From the NCBI RefSeq assembly GCF_000969825.1, contig NZ_KQ033919.1, positions 3,794,749 to 3,858,748 on the forward strand: DNA of 64,000 nucleotides, read 5' to 3'. The notes under the pieces are model-generated. The model made no database searches and was not told the origin of the DNA. It worked only from the letters and a program-made list of their open reading frames with translations. The DNA comes from Parabacteroides gordonii MS-1 = DSM 23371. Its GTDB lineage: Bacteria > Bacteroidota > Bacteroidia > Bacteroidales > Tannerellaceae. Positions 35,905 through 45,900 of the stretch are shown in pieces. Each line of letters opens with the position of its first letter. Within the stretch, counting starts at the first letter, position 1. Both the position numbers and the translations under genes were made by a program.

Positions 35905-35939
35905 GACTGCTGTAGCAGATTTTGCTGGCTGCTGCAGTC
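35905..35939 (+). repeat. GCTGCNGCAGTC-type palindromic repeat after the zinc peptidase gene
   Basis: GACTGCTGTAGCAG and CTGCTGCAGTC form an imperfect stem. The GGCTGCTGCAGTCA sequence here is closely related to GGCTGCAGCAGTCA at 19163-19176 after hppA, so the two sites belong to one repeat family found at gene ends. Confidence 0.6.
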
Positions 35940-35970
35940 AATAAAATCCGCTGCAGCACCCAATAAAACT

Positions 35971-36008
35971 AACTGCCCGAGTCATTCTGAATGGCTTGGG
36001 CAGTTGTT
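35971..36008. terminator. Convergent terminator
   Basis: AACTGCCCGAG...CTTGGGCAGTT forms a near-perfect long stem (35971-36005), followed by six T on the plus strand. It ends transcription from the zinc peptidase gene and the convergent small-protein genes. Confidence 0.85.
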
Positions 36009-36010
36009 TT

Positions 36011-36124
36011 TTATTTCTTCTTATTCTTTTCTTGTTTAAACTTCCGTTCCATATAAATAAGCCAGATTAATGCTATAATAGCTAATGTTATAGGAATCAT
36101 AAAAGCCATAATTATATTTGTCAT
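36011..36124 (-). CDS. 37-residue single-pass membrane microprotein
   Basis: A short gene with sequence MTNIIMAFMIPITLAIIAL in the first half, forming one membrane helix, followed by a strongly basic tail (MERKFKQEKNKKK). A full Shine-Dalgarno AAGGAGGA lies 6 bases before the ATG (36131-36138), which is unusual in Bacteroidota, where such sites are rare. That site is inside the end of the upstream small gene, two bases away, so translation is probably coupled. I recognise no family. Its reality rests on the ribosome site, the clean helix plus basic tail, and the tight spacing. Confidence 0.65.
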   Translation of the reverse strand: MTNIIMAFMIPITLAIIALIWLIYMERKFKQEKNKKK

Positions 36125-36126
36125 AA

Positions 36127-36333
36127 TTATTCCTCCTTATATTTAGTGAATAATAAACCAAGGCCAAAGAATCCTCCAATCGCAATGATCCCGAGGGCAT
36201 AAATAATAATTGTATTCTCTCCGAAATCTTTTAACAGGGTCGTTACAATTACACCTGTGGCAATATATTTTGCAAGATCAGTAAAAAAACTACTCATCTC
36301 GCCATATAACGCTTTCTTCTGTTTCTTTTTCAT
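36127..36333 (-). CDS. 68-residue membrane protein, DUF6722-like
   Basis: A 68-residue protein with a basic N-terminus (MKKKQKKALYGEMS) and two hydrophobic segments (residues about 18-35 and 42-62). It resembles the small DUF6722 proteins of Bacteroidales, whose function is unknown. It lies 2 bp before the 37-residue microprotein on the same strand and has a good promoter at 36360-36390. The pair may form a small membrane complex; this is inference from adjacency. Confidence 0.75.
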   Translation of the reverse strand: MKKKQKKALYGEMSSFFTDLAKYIATGVIVTTLLKDFGENTIIIYALGIIAIGGFFGLGLLFTKYKEE

Positions 36334-36359
36334 AGTCTCGTCATATTTTGATTATGTTA

Positions 36360-36390
36360 CAAACGTAGCAAAAAGAAACGGATAAACCAA
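36360..36390 (-). promoter_or_regulatory. Promoter of the two membrane microproteins
   Basis: On the minus strand -33 TTG (36388-36390) lies 20 bp before -7 TACGTTTG (36360-36367). Confidence 0.65.
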
Positions 36391-36430
36391 TGAACTTACC
36401 CAATAAATAACGAAATTGAAACAAAATACC

Positions 36431-36438
36431 TACCTTTG
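36431..36438 (+). promoter_or_regulatory. -7 box of hisS
   Basis: TACCTTTG matches TAnnTTTG, 68 bp before the hisS start at 36506, and excludes the in-frame codon at 36416 as a start. Confidence 0.6.
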
Positions 36439-36505
36439 CATTCCGAATAATAATATAATAGATAAAAGTCGGTTAGCTCCGACGATAAAGAAGAGCAAAC
36501 AGTAT

Positions 36506-37861
36506 ATGCAGAAGCCGTCTATACCAAAAGGTACAAGAGATTTTTCGCCCGAAGAAATGGCGAAACGTAATTATATATTCAATACAATTCGCGAAGTATA
36601 TCATCTGTACGGATTTCAGCAAATCGAAACTCCGGCTATGGAAAACCTGTCTACCTTGATGGGTAAATATGGCGAAGAAGGTGATAAACTGCTTTTCAAG
36701 ATATTAAACTCCGGTGATTGCTTCTCCGGCATTACAGATGAAGAACTATTGGAACGTAACGCCGTGAAATTCGGTGTAAAAGCCTGCGAGAAAGGCCTGC
36801 GTTACGACCTGACTGTCCCTTTTGCCCGTTACGTGGTGCAGCACCGCAACGATATAACCTTCCCTTTCAAACGTTATCAGATACAACCTGTATGGCGTGC
36901 CGACCGTCCGCAGAAAGGACGTTACCGCGAGTTCTATCAGTGTGATGGCGACGTGGTTGGTTCTGACTCACTGGTCAATGAAGTGGAACTGATCCAGATC
37001 ATGGATGAGGTGTTCCACCGTTTCGGTATCCGTGTTTGCATCAAGATGAATAACCGTAAGATTCTGTCCGGTATTGCCGAGATCATTGGCGAAGCGGATA
37101 AGATCGTCGATATAACTGTCGCCATCGATAAACTGGATAAGATCGGCCTCGACAATGTGAATGAAGAACTTCGCAGCAAAGGCCTGACCGAAGAGGCTAT
37201 AGCCCGCCTGCAACCGATTATTATGCTGACAGGTAGCAACCGTGAAAAACTGGCCGTCCTGAAAGAACAACTGGCAACATCCGAGATCGCTATGAAAGGC
37301 GTAGAAGAAATGACCTTCATCCTCGACCGTATCGATCTGCTGCCTATGCATTCCGAACTGGAGCTCGACTTGACCCTGGCGCGCGGACTGAACTATTACA
37401 CCGGAGCTATCTTCGAAGTAAAAGCATTGGATGTTCAGATCGGAAGTATCACCGGGGGCGGACGTTATGACAACTTGACCGGCGTATTTGGCATGGATGG
37501 CGTATCCGGCGTAGGTATCTCCTTCGGTGCAGACCGTATCTTCGACGTACTGAACCAGTTGGAGCTTTATCCTGCCGATTCATTACTGACAACACAACTA
37601 CTGTTTGTCAACTTTGGAGAGAAAGAAGAGAGCTATCTGTTGCCTATTATCGCCAAAGTACGTGCCGCCGGCATCCGTACCGAACTCTTCCCGGAAGCAG
37701 CCAAGATGAAGAAACAGATGGGATATGCCGATACAAAGAAGATCCCGTTTGTCGCTATCGTCGGTGAAAATGAAATGAACGAAGGTAAGATAAACCTGAA
37801 GAATATGCTCACAGGAGAACAAGTGCCTGTTACCGTAGAAGAACTGATCGCACGGTTCTAA
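36506..37861 (+). CDS. hisS: Histidine--tRNA ligase
   Basis: Charges tRNA-His. It is 451 residues from the ATG at 36506 ([17 protein letters not shown]), which is the standard N-terminus. Class II motifs are visible: motif 2 region [19 protein letters not shown], histidine-specific [15 protein letters not shown], and the motif 3 GGGRYDNL with GISFGADRI. The anticodon-binding domain occupies about the last 95 residues. A terminator with a perfect 14-bp stem follows. Nothing is unusual. Confidence 0.97.
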   Translation: MQKPSIPKGTRDFSPEEMAKRNYIFNTIREVYHLYGFQQIETPAMENLSTLMGKYGEEGDKLLFKILNSGDCFSGITDEELLERNAVKFGVKACEKGLRYDLTVPFARYVVQHRNDITFPFKRYQIQPVWRADRPQKGRYREFYQCDGDVVGSDSLVNEVELIQIMDEVFHRFGIRVCIKMNNRKILSGIAEIIGEADKIVDITVAIDKLDKIGLDNVNEELRSKGLTEEAIARLQPIIMLTGSNREKLAVLKEQLATSEIAMKGVEEMTFILDRIDLLPMHSELELDLTLARGLNYYTGAIFEVKALDVQIGSITGGGRYDNLTGVFGMDGVSGVGISFGADRIFDVLNQLELYPADSLLTTQLLFVNFGEKEESYLLPIIAKVRAAGIRTELFPEAAKMKKQMGYADTKKIPFVAIVGENEMNEGKINLKNMLTGEQVPVTVEELIARF

Positions 37862-37884
37862 CCTGATTCGGAAAGCTAACAAAC

Positions 37885-37919
37885 ACAACGACTTCTCTCG
37901 ATAAAAGAGAAGTCGTTGT
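37885..37919. terminator. Terminator after hisS
   Basis: ACAACGACTTCTCT (37885-37898) pairs perfectly with AGAGAAGTCGTTGT (37906-37919). Only a short T-rich tail follows. Confidence 0.85.
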
Positions 37920-37938
37920 CCTTTATATTTACTGCCTT

Positions 37939-39369
37939 ATGAAAACATATTATTTAATTCTCACATTCGCCCTCTGTCTCTCTTCCTGCTCTTTCCAACC
38001 AAGAGCTTCCTGGGTGACAACCACTGAAAACGAACCGTGGCAGGAGCAGTCCGACCTCGTTTCTGCTTCTCCGGATACCATTCCTGAGATCGATGCCATC
38101 ATCCATACCAATAAAAAGCTACAGAAGATAGACGGTTTCGGCGCCTGTTTCAACGAACTGGGCTGGATCTCCCTGAGCAAACTCGACCCGGTTGTAAGGG
38201 AAGAAATCATGGAAGAACTCTTTTTCCCGGAGATAGGGGCTAACTTTACTATTTGCCGTATGCCTGTGGGAGCCAACGACTTCTCCCGCGACTGGTACTC
38301 CTATAATGAAACGGATGGCGACTTCGAAATGAAGTATTTCACCATTGCCAACGACCAGCAAACGCTGATCCCTTTCATCAAGAGTGCGCAGAAATACAAT
38401 TCCGACCTGCGTATCTGGGCTTCCCCCTGGTGCCCTCCTTCCTGGATGAAATACAATAAACATTACGCCTCTGCCTATACAGGCGAAAACTTCAACGAGA
38501 AATACCGTAACGGATTGCCGGCCGATAAAGTTGGCTACGAAGGTACGGACATGTTTATCCAGGACTCCCTTTATCTGCAGGCCTACGCACTGTATTTCTC
38601 CAAGTTTATCGAAGCCTATCGTGAGCAGGGGATCGACATCTTTGCCGTTATGCCGCAGAACGAATTTAACTCGGCCCAGATCTTCCCCAGCTGTTGCTGG
38701 ACGGCCGCTTCTTTGGCAAACTTTATCGGCCGTTATCTGGGCCCGGCAATGAAGGATCAGGACGTAAAGGTGATGTTCGGTACTATGGAACGTGCCAACG
38801 AGGCCCTGGTGGATACCATCCTGACAGACCCGGCAAGCGGTAAGTATATCAGCGGTGTCGGTTTCCAATGGGCAGGGAAAGGAGCGATCAAAGGCTTGCA
38901 CGAACGTTACCCTGATATGAAGCTCTACCAGACCGAGCAGGAATGTGGCGACGGACAGAACGACTGGAGCGGAGCCGTCTACTCCTGGAACCTGATGCGT
39001 CATTACCTGAATAACGGTGCTTCAGCCTATATGTACTGGAATATTTCGCTGGATAAAGGTGGTATCAGCCGGTGGGGATGGGCGCAAAATTCCCTGGTGG
39101 TTGTCGACCCCGATACGAAATCTTTCCATTACACTCCCGAGTATTATGTAATGAAGCACCTGAGCCACTACGTGCAGCCCGGTGCCCGTAAACTCGAAAC
39201 TTCCGGCCTTTTCGCCAATCTCCTGGCCTTTATCAACCCCGATAAAAGCATCGTTGTCGCTTTGGCAAACGAGGGAAACGACGACCGGCAGGTATCTGTC
39301 GAAATAGACGGCCGCGTGTATCAACCTGTATTACCGGCACATTCTATCTCCACTCTCCTGATAGACTAA
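37939..39369 (+). CDS. GH30 glycoside hydrolase, lipoprotein
   Basis: A 476-residue secreted enzyme of family GH30 (glucosylceramidase/beta-1,6-glucanase group). The N-terminus is a lipoprotein signal (LCLSSCS, Cys at about 17). The TIM-barrel holds the acid/base Glu242 in VMPQNEF and the nucleophile Glu333 in LYQTEQE. The typical IDGFGACFNELGW and WASPWCPPSWMK motifs are present, and a small beta-domain forms the C-terminus. Known GH30 members of this shape act on beta-1,6-glucan or beta-glucosides. It stands alone without SusCD; the substrate is inferred only at family level. Confidence 0.93.
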   Translation: MKTYYLILTFALCLSSCSFQPRASWVTTTENEPWQEQSDLVSASPDTIPEIDAIIHTNKKLQKIDGFGACFNELGWISLSKLDPVVREEIMEELFFPEIGANFTICRMPVGANDFSRDWYSYNETDGDFEMKYFTIANDQQTLIPFIKSAQKYNSDLRIWASPWCPPSWMKYNKHYASAYTGENFNEKYRNGLPADKVGYEGTDMFIQDSLYLQAYALYFSKFIEAYREQGIDIFAVMPQNEFNSAQIFPSCCWTAASLANFIGRYLGPAMKDQDVKVMFGTMERANEALVDTILTDPASGKYISGVGFQWAGKGAIKGLHERYPDMKLYQTEQECGDGQNDWSGAVYSWNLMRHYLNNGASAYMYWNISLDKGGISRWGWAQNSLVVVDPDTKSFHYTPEYYVMKHLSHYVQPGARKLETSGLFANLLAFINPDKSIVVALANEGNDDRQVSVEIDGRVYQPVLPAHSISTLLID

Positions 39370-39442
39370 TCGATAGCTTACTATATATTAATGTAGGGGA
39401 AGGCAGATTCTAAATCTTTCTTCCCTTATTTTTTTGCTTTTG

Positions 39443-39522
39443 AGCATGCTCGAAATTAATTTTTAGCATGGTCGAAATCAATTTTGAGCTAGCTCAAAAT
39501 TAAATTGAAGCATGCCCAAAAG
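39443..39522. repeat. 22-bp tandem repeat, 3.6 copies
   Basis: Units begin at 39443, 39465, 39487 and 39509, each opening AGCATGSTCGAAATYAATTTT or a close variant. The first 6-8 bases of each unit are palindromic (GCATGC, GCTAGC). The array lies in the 415-bp spacer between the GH30 gene and groES, 340 to 260 bp before the groES start. It is too short in unit length for CRISPR and has no spacers. Confidence 0.8.
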
Positions 39523-39579
39523 AATAAAAATATAGCACTTATCAGTTAAAAGATAGTTACCTGTGAACTACTTTCCCGG

Positions 39580-39587
39580 TACTTTTG
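39580..39587 (+). promoter_or_regulatory. Possible vegetative -7 box upstream of groES
   Basis: TACTTTTG matches TAnnTTTG, about 200 bp before groES. No clear -33 box is seen. It may give basal expression with a long leader. Confidence 0.35.
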
Positions 39588-39697
39588 TTCTAGTCGGGAA
39601 GCAAGTAAGGCGGGAAGGATAGTCATCCTGTCAGTTGTGTCGGTATAACTAACTGTCGGGTTATGCAAATTTGTCAGTCTTTTTCCTGCCAAATGTT

Positions 39698-39714
39698 TTG
39701 GCACAGATTTCGCA
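39698..39714 (+). promoter_or_regulatory. Sigma-54-like promoter of groES-groL
   Basis: TTGGCACAGATTTCGCA matches the -24/-12 consensus (YTGGCACGRNNNTTGCW) with GG and GC separated by exactly 10 bases and one departure in the -12 element (TCGC for TTGC). It lies 71 bp before the groES start. No CIRCE element is seen. Confidence 0.5.
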
Positions 39715-39784
39715 TAGGAGTAAGCGTGAATTAGAAATACACATATTATACATAATATTATTAACATTAAAAATATATCAAAAG

Positions 39785-40054
39785 ATGAACATTAGACCAT
39801 TAGCAGACAGAGTGCTTATCAAGCCGGCTGCAGCAGAAGAAAAGACACTTGGCGGAATCATTATCCCGGATTCAGCAAAAGAAAAACCTTTAAAAGGTGA
39901 AGTTGTTGCCGTAGGTAACGGAACAAAAGATGAAGAAATGGTTGTTAAAGCAGGCGATACTGTACTGTACGGAAAGTATGCAGGAACAGAAATCGAACTG
40001 GATGGTGAGAAATATCTTATCATGCGTCAGTCTGATATCTTAGCTATTATCTAA
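39785..40054 (+). CDS. groES: Co-chaperonin GroES
   Basis: The 10-kDa lid of the GroEL chaperonin. It is 89 residues from the ATG at 39785 ([14 protein letters not shown]); the upstream in-frame codons are rejected because they fall in the promoter region. The mobile-loop region [18 protein letters not shown] and the GEVVAVGNG strand are typical. It is followed by groL after 33 bp as one heat-shock operon. Confidence 0.97.
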   Translation: MNIRPLADRVLIKPAAAEEKTLGGIIIPDSAKEKPLKGEVVAVGNGTKDEEMVVKAGDTVLYGKYAGTEIELDGEKYLIMRQSDILAII

Positions 40055-40072
40055 TTCATTAACGGACAATAA

Positions 40073-41728
<1,656 letters not shown>

Positions 41729-41753
41729 TTCCTTCTCCGGAAAATAAAACCCG

Positions 41754-41792
41754 AAACGGCTGCTTCCAAAAAAGGAAGTGGCCGTTTTTTTA
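41754..41792 (+). terminator. Terminator after groL
   Basis: AAACGGC-TG-CTTCC pairs with GGAAG-TG-GCCGTTT around an A-rich loop, followed by a run of T. The T-run directly abuts the -7 box of the next gene. Confidence 0.9.
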
Positions 41793-41793
41793 T

Positions 41794-41801
41794 TATATTT
41801 G
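41794..41801 (+). promoter_or_regulatory. -7 box of the AraC-family regulator
   Basis: TATATTTG matches TAnnTTTG, 28 bp before the GTG start at 41830. It overlaps the end of the groL terminator. Confidence 0.55.
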
Positions 41802-41829
41802 TCACGGTTTACATATATAATAATGTATA

Positions 41830-42738
41830 GTGATAAAGATTAAAGAAGGATTTAAAGGAGAGCGTTTTGTCTCTTTGCCGGACGAATTGCTGAACGCCTA
41901 TAGCCACGAGCCGCTTATCGGGAATCTGTATGTCCGTAAAATCGGTTTCTTCCCCAGGGTAAAGTACCATTACGTACAAAAAGACCAGGGATGCAGCTAT
42001 GCCATGCTTATCTACTGTATAGAAGGAGAGGGGTGGTATACGATTAACGGCAAGACTTATCCGGTGAAACAGAACCAATACATTATTATACCGCCCAATG
42101 TCTCTTATTCCTTCGGTGCTTCCGAACACGATCCCTGGACTATCTACTGGGTTCATTTCATGGGAAAGCTAAGTAAGGAGTTTCTCCCGTCTACCCCGAT
42201 ACCGGGAACGATCCTGCCGGGAGAATATTCGCGCCTGCAAGACAGGATACAATTATTCGAGGAGATTTACAGTTGTTTCTCGATGGGATATATTAAGGAG
42301 TATATGGTTTACTCGTCGATGTGCCTGTATATGTTCCTTACCTCTTTTTTATATCTGGAGCAGTATCGTTACATTAATTTGCCTAATCACAAAGAGTATT
42401 CTTTTGCTTCGCGCGTGATCCATTATATGAACGAACATGTGGAGCGTAACCTGACTTTGGATCAGTTGGCGGCTTATTTTAAATATTCTCCTTCCCACTT
42501 TTCCATGCTTTTCCAGAAAGAGACCGGTGTGTCGCCGATAAGCTATTTTATCCGTCTGAAGATACAGAAGGCCTGTCAGTATATTGTATTGACAAACCTG
42601 AAGCTGAATGAGATATCTACCAAGCTTGGTTTTGAAGAGCCCGCTTATTTCTCGCGTACCTTTACAAAGGTAATGGGAGTATCTCCTTCCGATTACCGTA
42701 AGAAAGAGTCGGAGCATGGCCGGACCCAGCAAGGATGA
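41830..42738 (+). CDS. AraC-family transcriptional regulator
   Basis: A 302-residue cytoplasmic regulator. Residues about 25-170 form a cupin-type sugar-binding/dimerisation domain (YCIEGEGWYTINGKTYPVKQNQ and IIIPPNVSYSFGA are typical). Residues about 200-297 are the double helix-turn-helix, with LTLDQLAAYFKYSPSHFSMLF and LNEISTKLGFEEPAYFSRTF. The start is a GTG; no in-frame ATG lies between the promoter and the conserved region. It is followed by the secreted DUF6383-type gene but has its own unit, and its target is unknown. Confidence 0.9.
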   Translation: MIKIKEGFKGERFVSLPDELLNAYSHEPLIGNLYVRKIGFFPRVKYHYVQKDQGCSYAMLIYCIEGEGWYTINGKTYPVKQNQYIIIPPNVSYSFGASEHDPWTIYWVHFMGKLSKEFLPSTPIPGTILPGEYSRLQDRIQLFEEIYSCFSMGYIKEYMVYSSMCLYMFLTSFLYLEQYRYINLPNHKEYSFASRVIHYMNEHVERNLTLDQLAAYFKYSPSHFSMLFQKETGVSPISYFIRLKIQKACQYIVLTNLKLNEISTKLGFEEPAYFSRTFTKVMGVSPSDYRKKESEHGRTQQG

Positions 42739-42854
42739 TTTACTATGTCCTTAAAACCGCATTATTTGTACGTTTTAAACCAAGAATCGGATAAGAAAGC
42801 ATGGTTAAAGGGAAAAAAATATAACAAAAAAATAGTGCAACCAAAAAAGATATG

Positions 42855-42862
42855 TATCTTTG
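42855..42862 (+). promoter_or_regulatory. -7 box of the DUF6383-type protein gene
   Basis: TATCTTTG matches TAnnTTTG, 126 bp before the start at 42988. It implies a leader of about 120 nt that includes a 33-bp tandem duplication. Confidence 0.65.
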
Positions 42863-42920
42863 CCATACGATTTAGGTGCGAAGTATGCACAGTTAGAATG
42901 ATAAAGATAAATCGTTAGAG

Positions 42921-42986
42921 CTTTATATTTTATTACAGTATAGATTATTTGAACTTTATATTTTATTACTAATTAAATTATTTGAT
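42921..42986 (+). repeat. 33-bp tandem duplication in the leader of the DUF6383-type gene
   Basis: Two 33-bp units (42921-42953 and 42954-42986) both begin CTTTATATTTTATTAC and end TTATTTGA plus one base, with a divergent 8-base middle. The second unit runs to the base before the start codon at 42988. Very AT-rich, so it would be unstructured RNA. Confidence 0.8.
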
Positions 42987-42987
42987 T

Positions 42988-45900
42988 ATGAACAAAAAGT
43001 TTTCTACTCTTCTTGTCGGCGCTCTGCTGACAACAAGTCTTGGAGCTTTCGCGCAAGGTACTACCGCAGTGCATACCAACAAAAATGAGATTGGTCACGG
43101 TATTACTCTTCGTCCAACTGCAACTGCAAGTGCCGCAGTAGGATCTGACATCACTCGTTTTGATGCAGACAAATTGTATCAGTTGACAGATGCAGACGGA
43201 AAAGTGCTTATCCAGACTCGTAATTACACAACAGGTGAATTAAACATGAAGTTGGTTGAAGTAGCTGACGCTCCTATCAATGCTTCTTTGTGGTCAGTTA
43301 AAGTAAACGATGATAACGCTAGCGGTATCAGTTTTACATTGATCAATAAAGAAACAAATCTGGAGTTGGTTTACTCGCATGTAAATGCTACTTTATTTGA
43401 TGTGGCTACTAAAACTTCTGATCAGGATCTGCCTACTTCTATTCTAGAAGGCTGTTTAACAGATTGGACTTGGTATACAACCGATAATCAGGGAAATACT
43501 CCTTTTGCTTACAAACCTGTTTATTCTTATTTTGCAAATCGTGACTCTGTTGTTGTTTTACAGAAAAATGATAACAACGAAATCATCGCAGCTAAGTATT
43601 CTCACGATATAGCTCAAACTCATGTTCAAGCTATTACTGATGCTGTGCAGTTGAAACCGGTTTTGGCTGGTGGTATCATCCTTACTGCTGATGACTTGAA
43701 CAGAATGGTTGACATTCAGTATGATGGTACATTCGGTATCGTTTCTGCTGTTACTCCGAACACGGCAAGTCCACTGCTGACTGAGAAGTTCACAGCTGTG
43801 GAACTTAATGCTACAGACTTCCCGGTAGTTTCAACTGCTACTGCAACAGAAGCTGTTAGAGATCAGTTAGGTCTTAGTGATACACCTGGTGCAGATGCTT
43901 TGGTTGCAGAAGAATTCGTATATTTGAAGAATGCAAAGGGTGAAGTTCTGTCTGTAGGTACAGAATTTTATTCAAGTCTAAGTAAGGAATTACCTTTGGT
44001 TCTGCTGGAAGATGCTCCTACAAGAGTTGCTATTCCTGATGGAACAAACCTGACTGCAGGAACTTGGGAAGCTCGTAGCTTGTTCAGATTTACTTACTAT
44101 CCTTCAAATGATAGTTTGTTCATTGAGCCTATGAATGCTTTGCCGAAGAATCCGGCTAGCAGCTTGTGGCAGAATCCTGATTTCGCATTCAACTCTGTTT
44201 ACAATGACTTGACAAAACTTCATACAAGTGCAGCGGCTACACCTGGTGCAGGTCTTCATACAGCCGAAAATGGTCAGGTTGCAGTTCGTATCGCTTATCT
44301 GACAGAAGGTAAGGCTGTTATCACAGCAAAGAATACTGAAACAGACGGTGGTATTGAACTTCCTGGTTCTCTTCAGACTAAGTTTACTTTCAAAGATAGA
44401 AAATTTGACTATCTGACTCGTGCTAAAGTTGATCAAGGTCTATATTTCATCAAAGACGTAGCTACAGGTAAGAATGTAGTTGATAACTTCATCGGTCGTC
44501 TGATGTTGGATGCTGCTACTACTGCTCAGGATTACAATGATATGCCGGCTACTATGTGGGTTGTTAAAACTACAGGTTGCGGTGATGTTCCTACAGTTGC
44601 TGTTTACAACCGTGAATATGCAGACGAAGTATTTGAAGGTCAGCTTTACACAGATGCAACCGGTACTTACTTCATCAATAAGAATTATGATAGCTTCAGA
44701 CAGAAAGAGCTTCTGAACGAAGATACTTATACATTCACTGCTGTAGAAGATAATGAAGCTAAAACAAGTGTTCGTCATGGTTACAAATATCTGAACTCTG
44801 ATGATCTGCTTTATACTAAGTATTATCTGAACTATAACCTGTTCGCAAATCAGGAACTTTATCTGAATGTAACAGAGGATAAGAGCTTTGCTCCGACTCC
44901 AGGTCAGGCTACAACTTATGAATTGATCGAAGCGAAAGATGTTCCGGTTGAAGACGAAGAAGCTATTGACGTTCCGTTCGGTTACGGTGCAGAAATCGGT
45001 TTGCCTCAGTTGGCTAGAACTGCTTATGTACTGAAAGTAAGCGACAAAAACTTGATCGACAACGATAAGGTATATGTATATCTGGTAAGCCCGCAGGGTA
45101 AGACTCCTTACTACAAGGCTATGACTAAGGCTCAGGCTGAAGATAATGCAGCTGATAATCCTAAACTGGGTGTATTCTATCTGAAAGCTGACCAGGTGAA
45201 GGGTGACGAAATCTGCTATGTATTAGTTGATATCAACAGTGGTGCAGTTCTTGAAACTTCTAATGGTTGGATGCAGGCACATTGCGAAGACGGCGTTGGC
45301 GAAATGAGCTATCTGCCTCTGAACAACGTAGCTACTGAAAGAGCTTCTGCATTTGCAGTTATCAAAGACGACCGTCCATTGTATATGGATCTGGGTGAAA
45401 TCGGTAAGAACATCAATATCTTCCGTGCAAGAGGTACAGGTTCTGAATTCCTGTTCGAAGACTCTAACAACCAGAGCAATGCTCCGCAGGTAGTGAAAGA
45501 CTTCGGTTACCTGGGTATGACAGCTGAAAAGATCCAGCCGGTAGGTAAAGAAAGCACAAAAGCTCTGTATGCAGATTATGTATTAAGTTCTTCTGATCGT
45601 ATGCCTCAGTATCTGTTCGTTGTACGTCCGGATTCTGTAAAAGACGGCAAATGGTGTAACACTCACGGTTACAACCCGAACTGCGAGCACGAAGTTGATT
45701 ACAATGGTTACCTGGCTGGTAGCTTCCTGATCAACCTGACTGACTCGGTTAAGAGCAGCACTAACATGTTGAACAATCCTGACGTTTACAAATGGCAGTC
45801 TTACACTCGCCTTGGTTTTGTAGAAGGTGTTCACCAGGTAGATGCAGACGGCGAATTCTTGTATATCCTGAAAGACGGTAAGAAATTGGCAGACCTGAGA

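Noticed and set aside
39443-39522. Possible CRISPR array upstream of groES, and likewise at 61435-61500
   Set aside because: Units are only 22 bp and directly adjacent with no unique spacers, and no cas genes are present.
39590-39784. CIRCE/HrcA operator for groESL
   Set aside because: No TTAGCACTC-N9-GAGTGCTAA or close variant is present in the groES upstream region.
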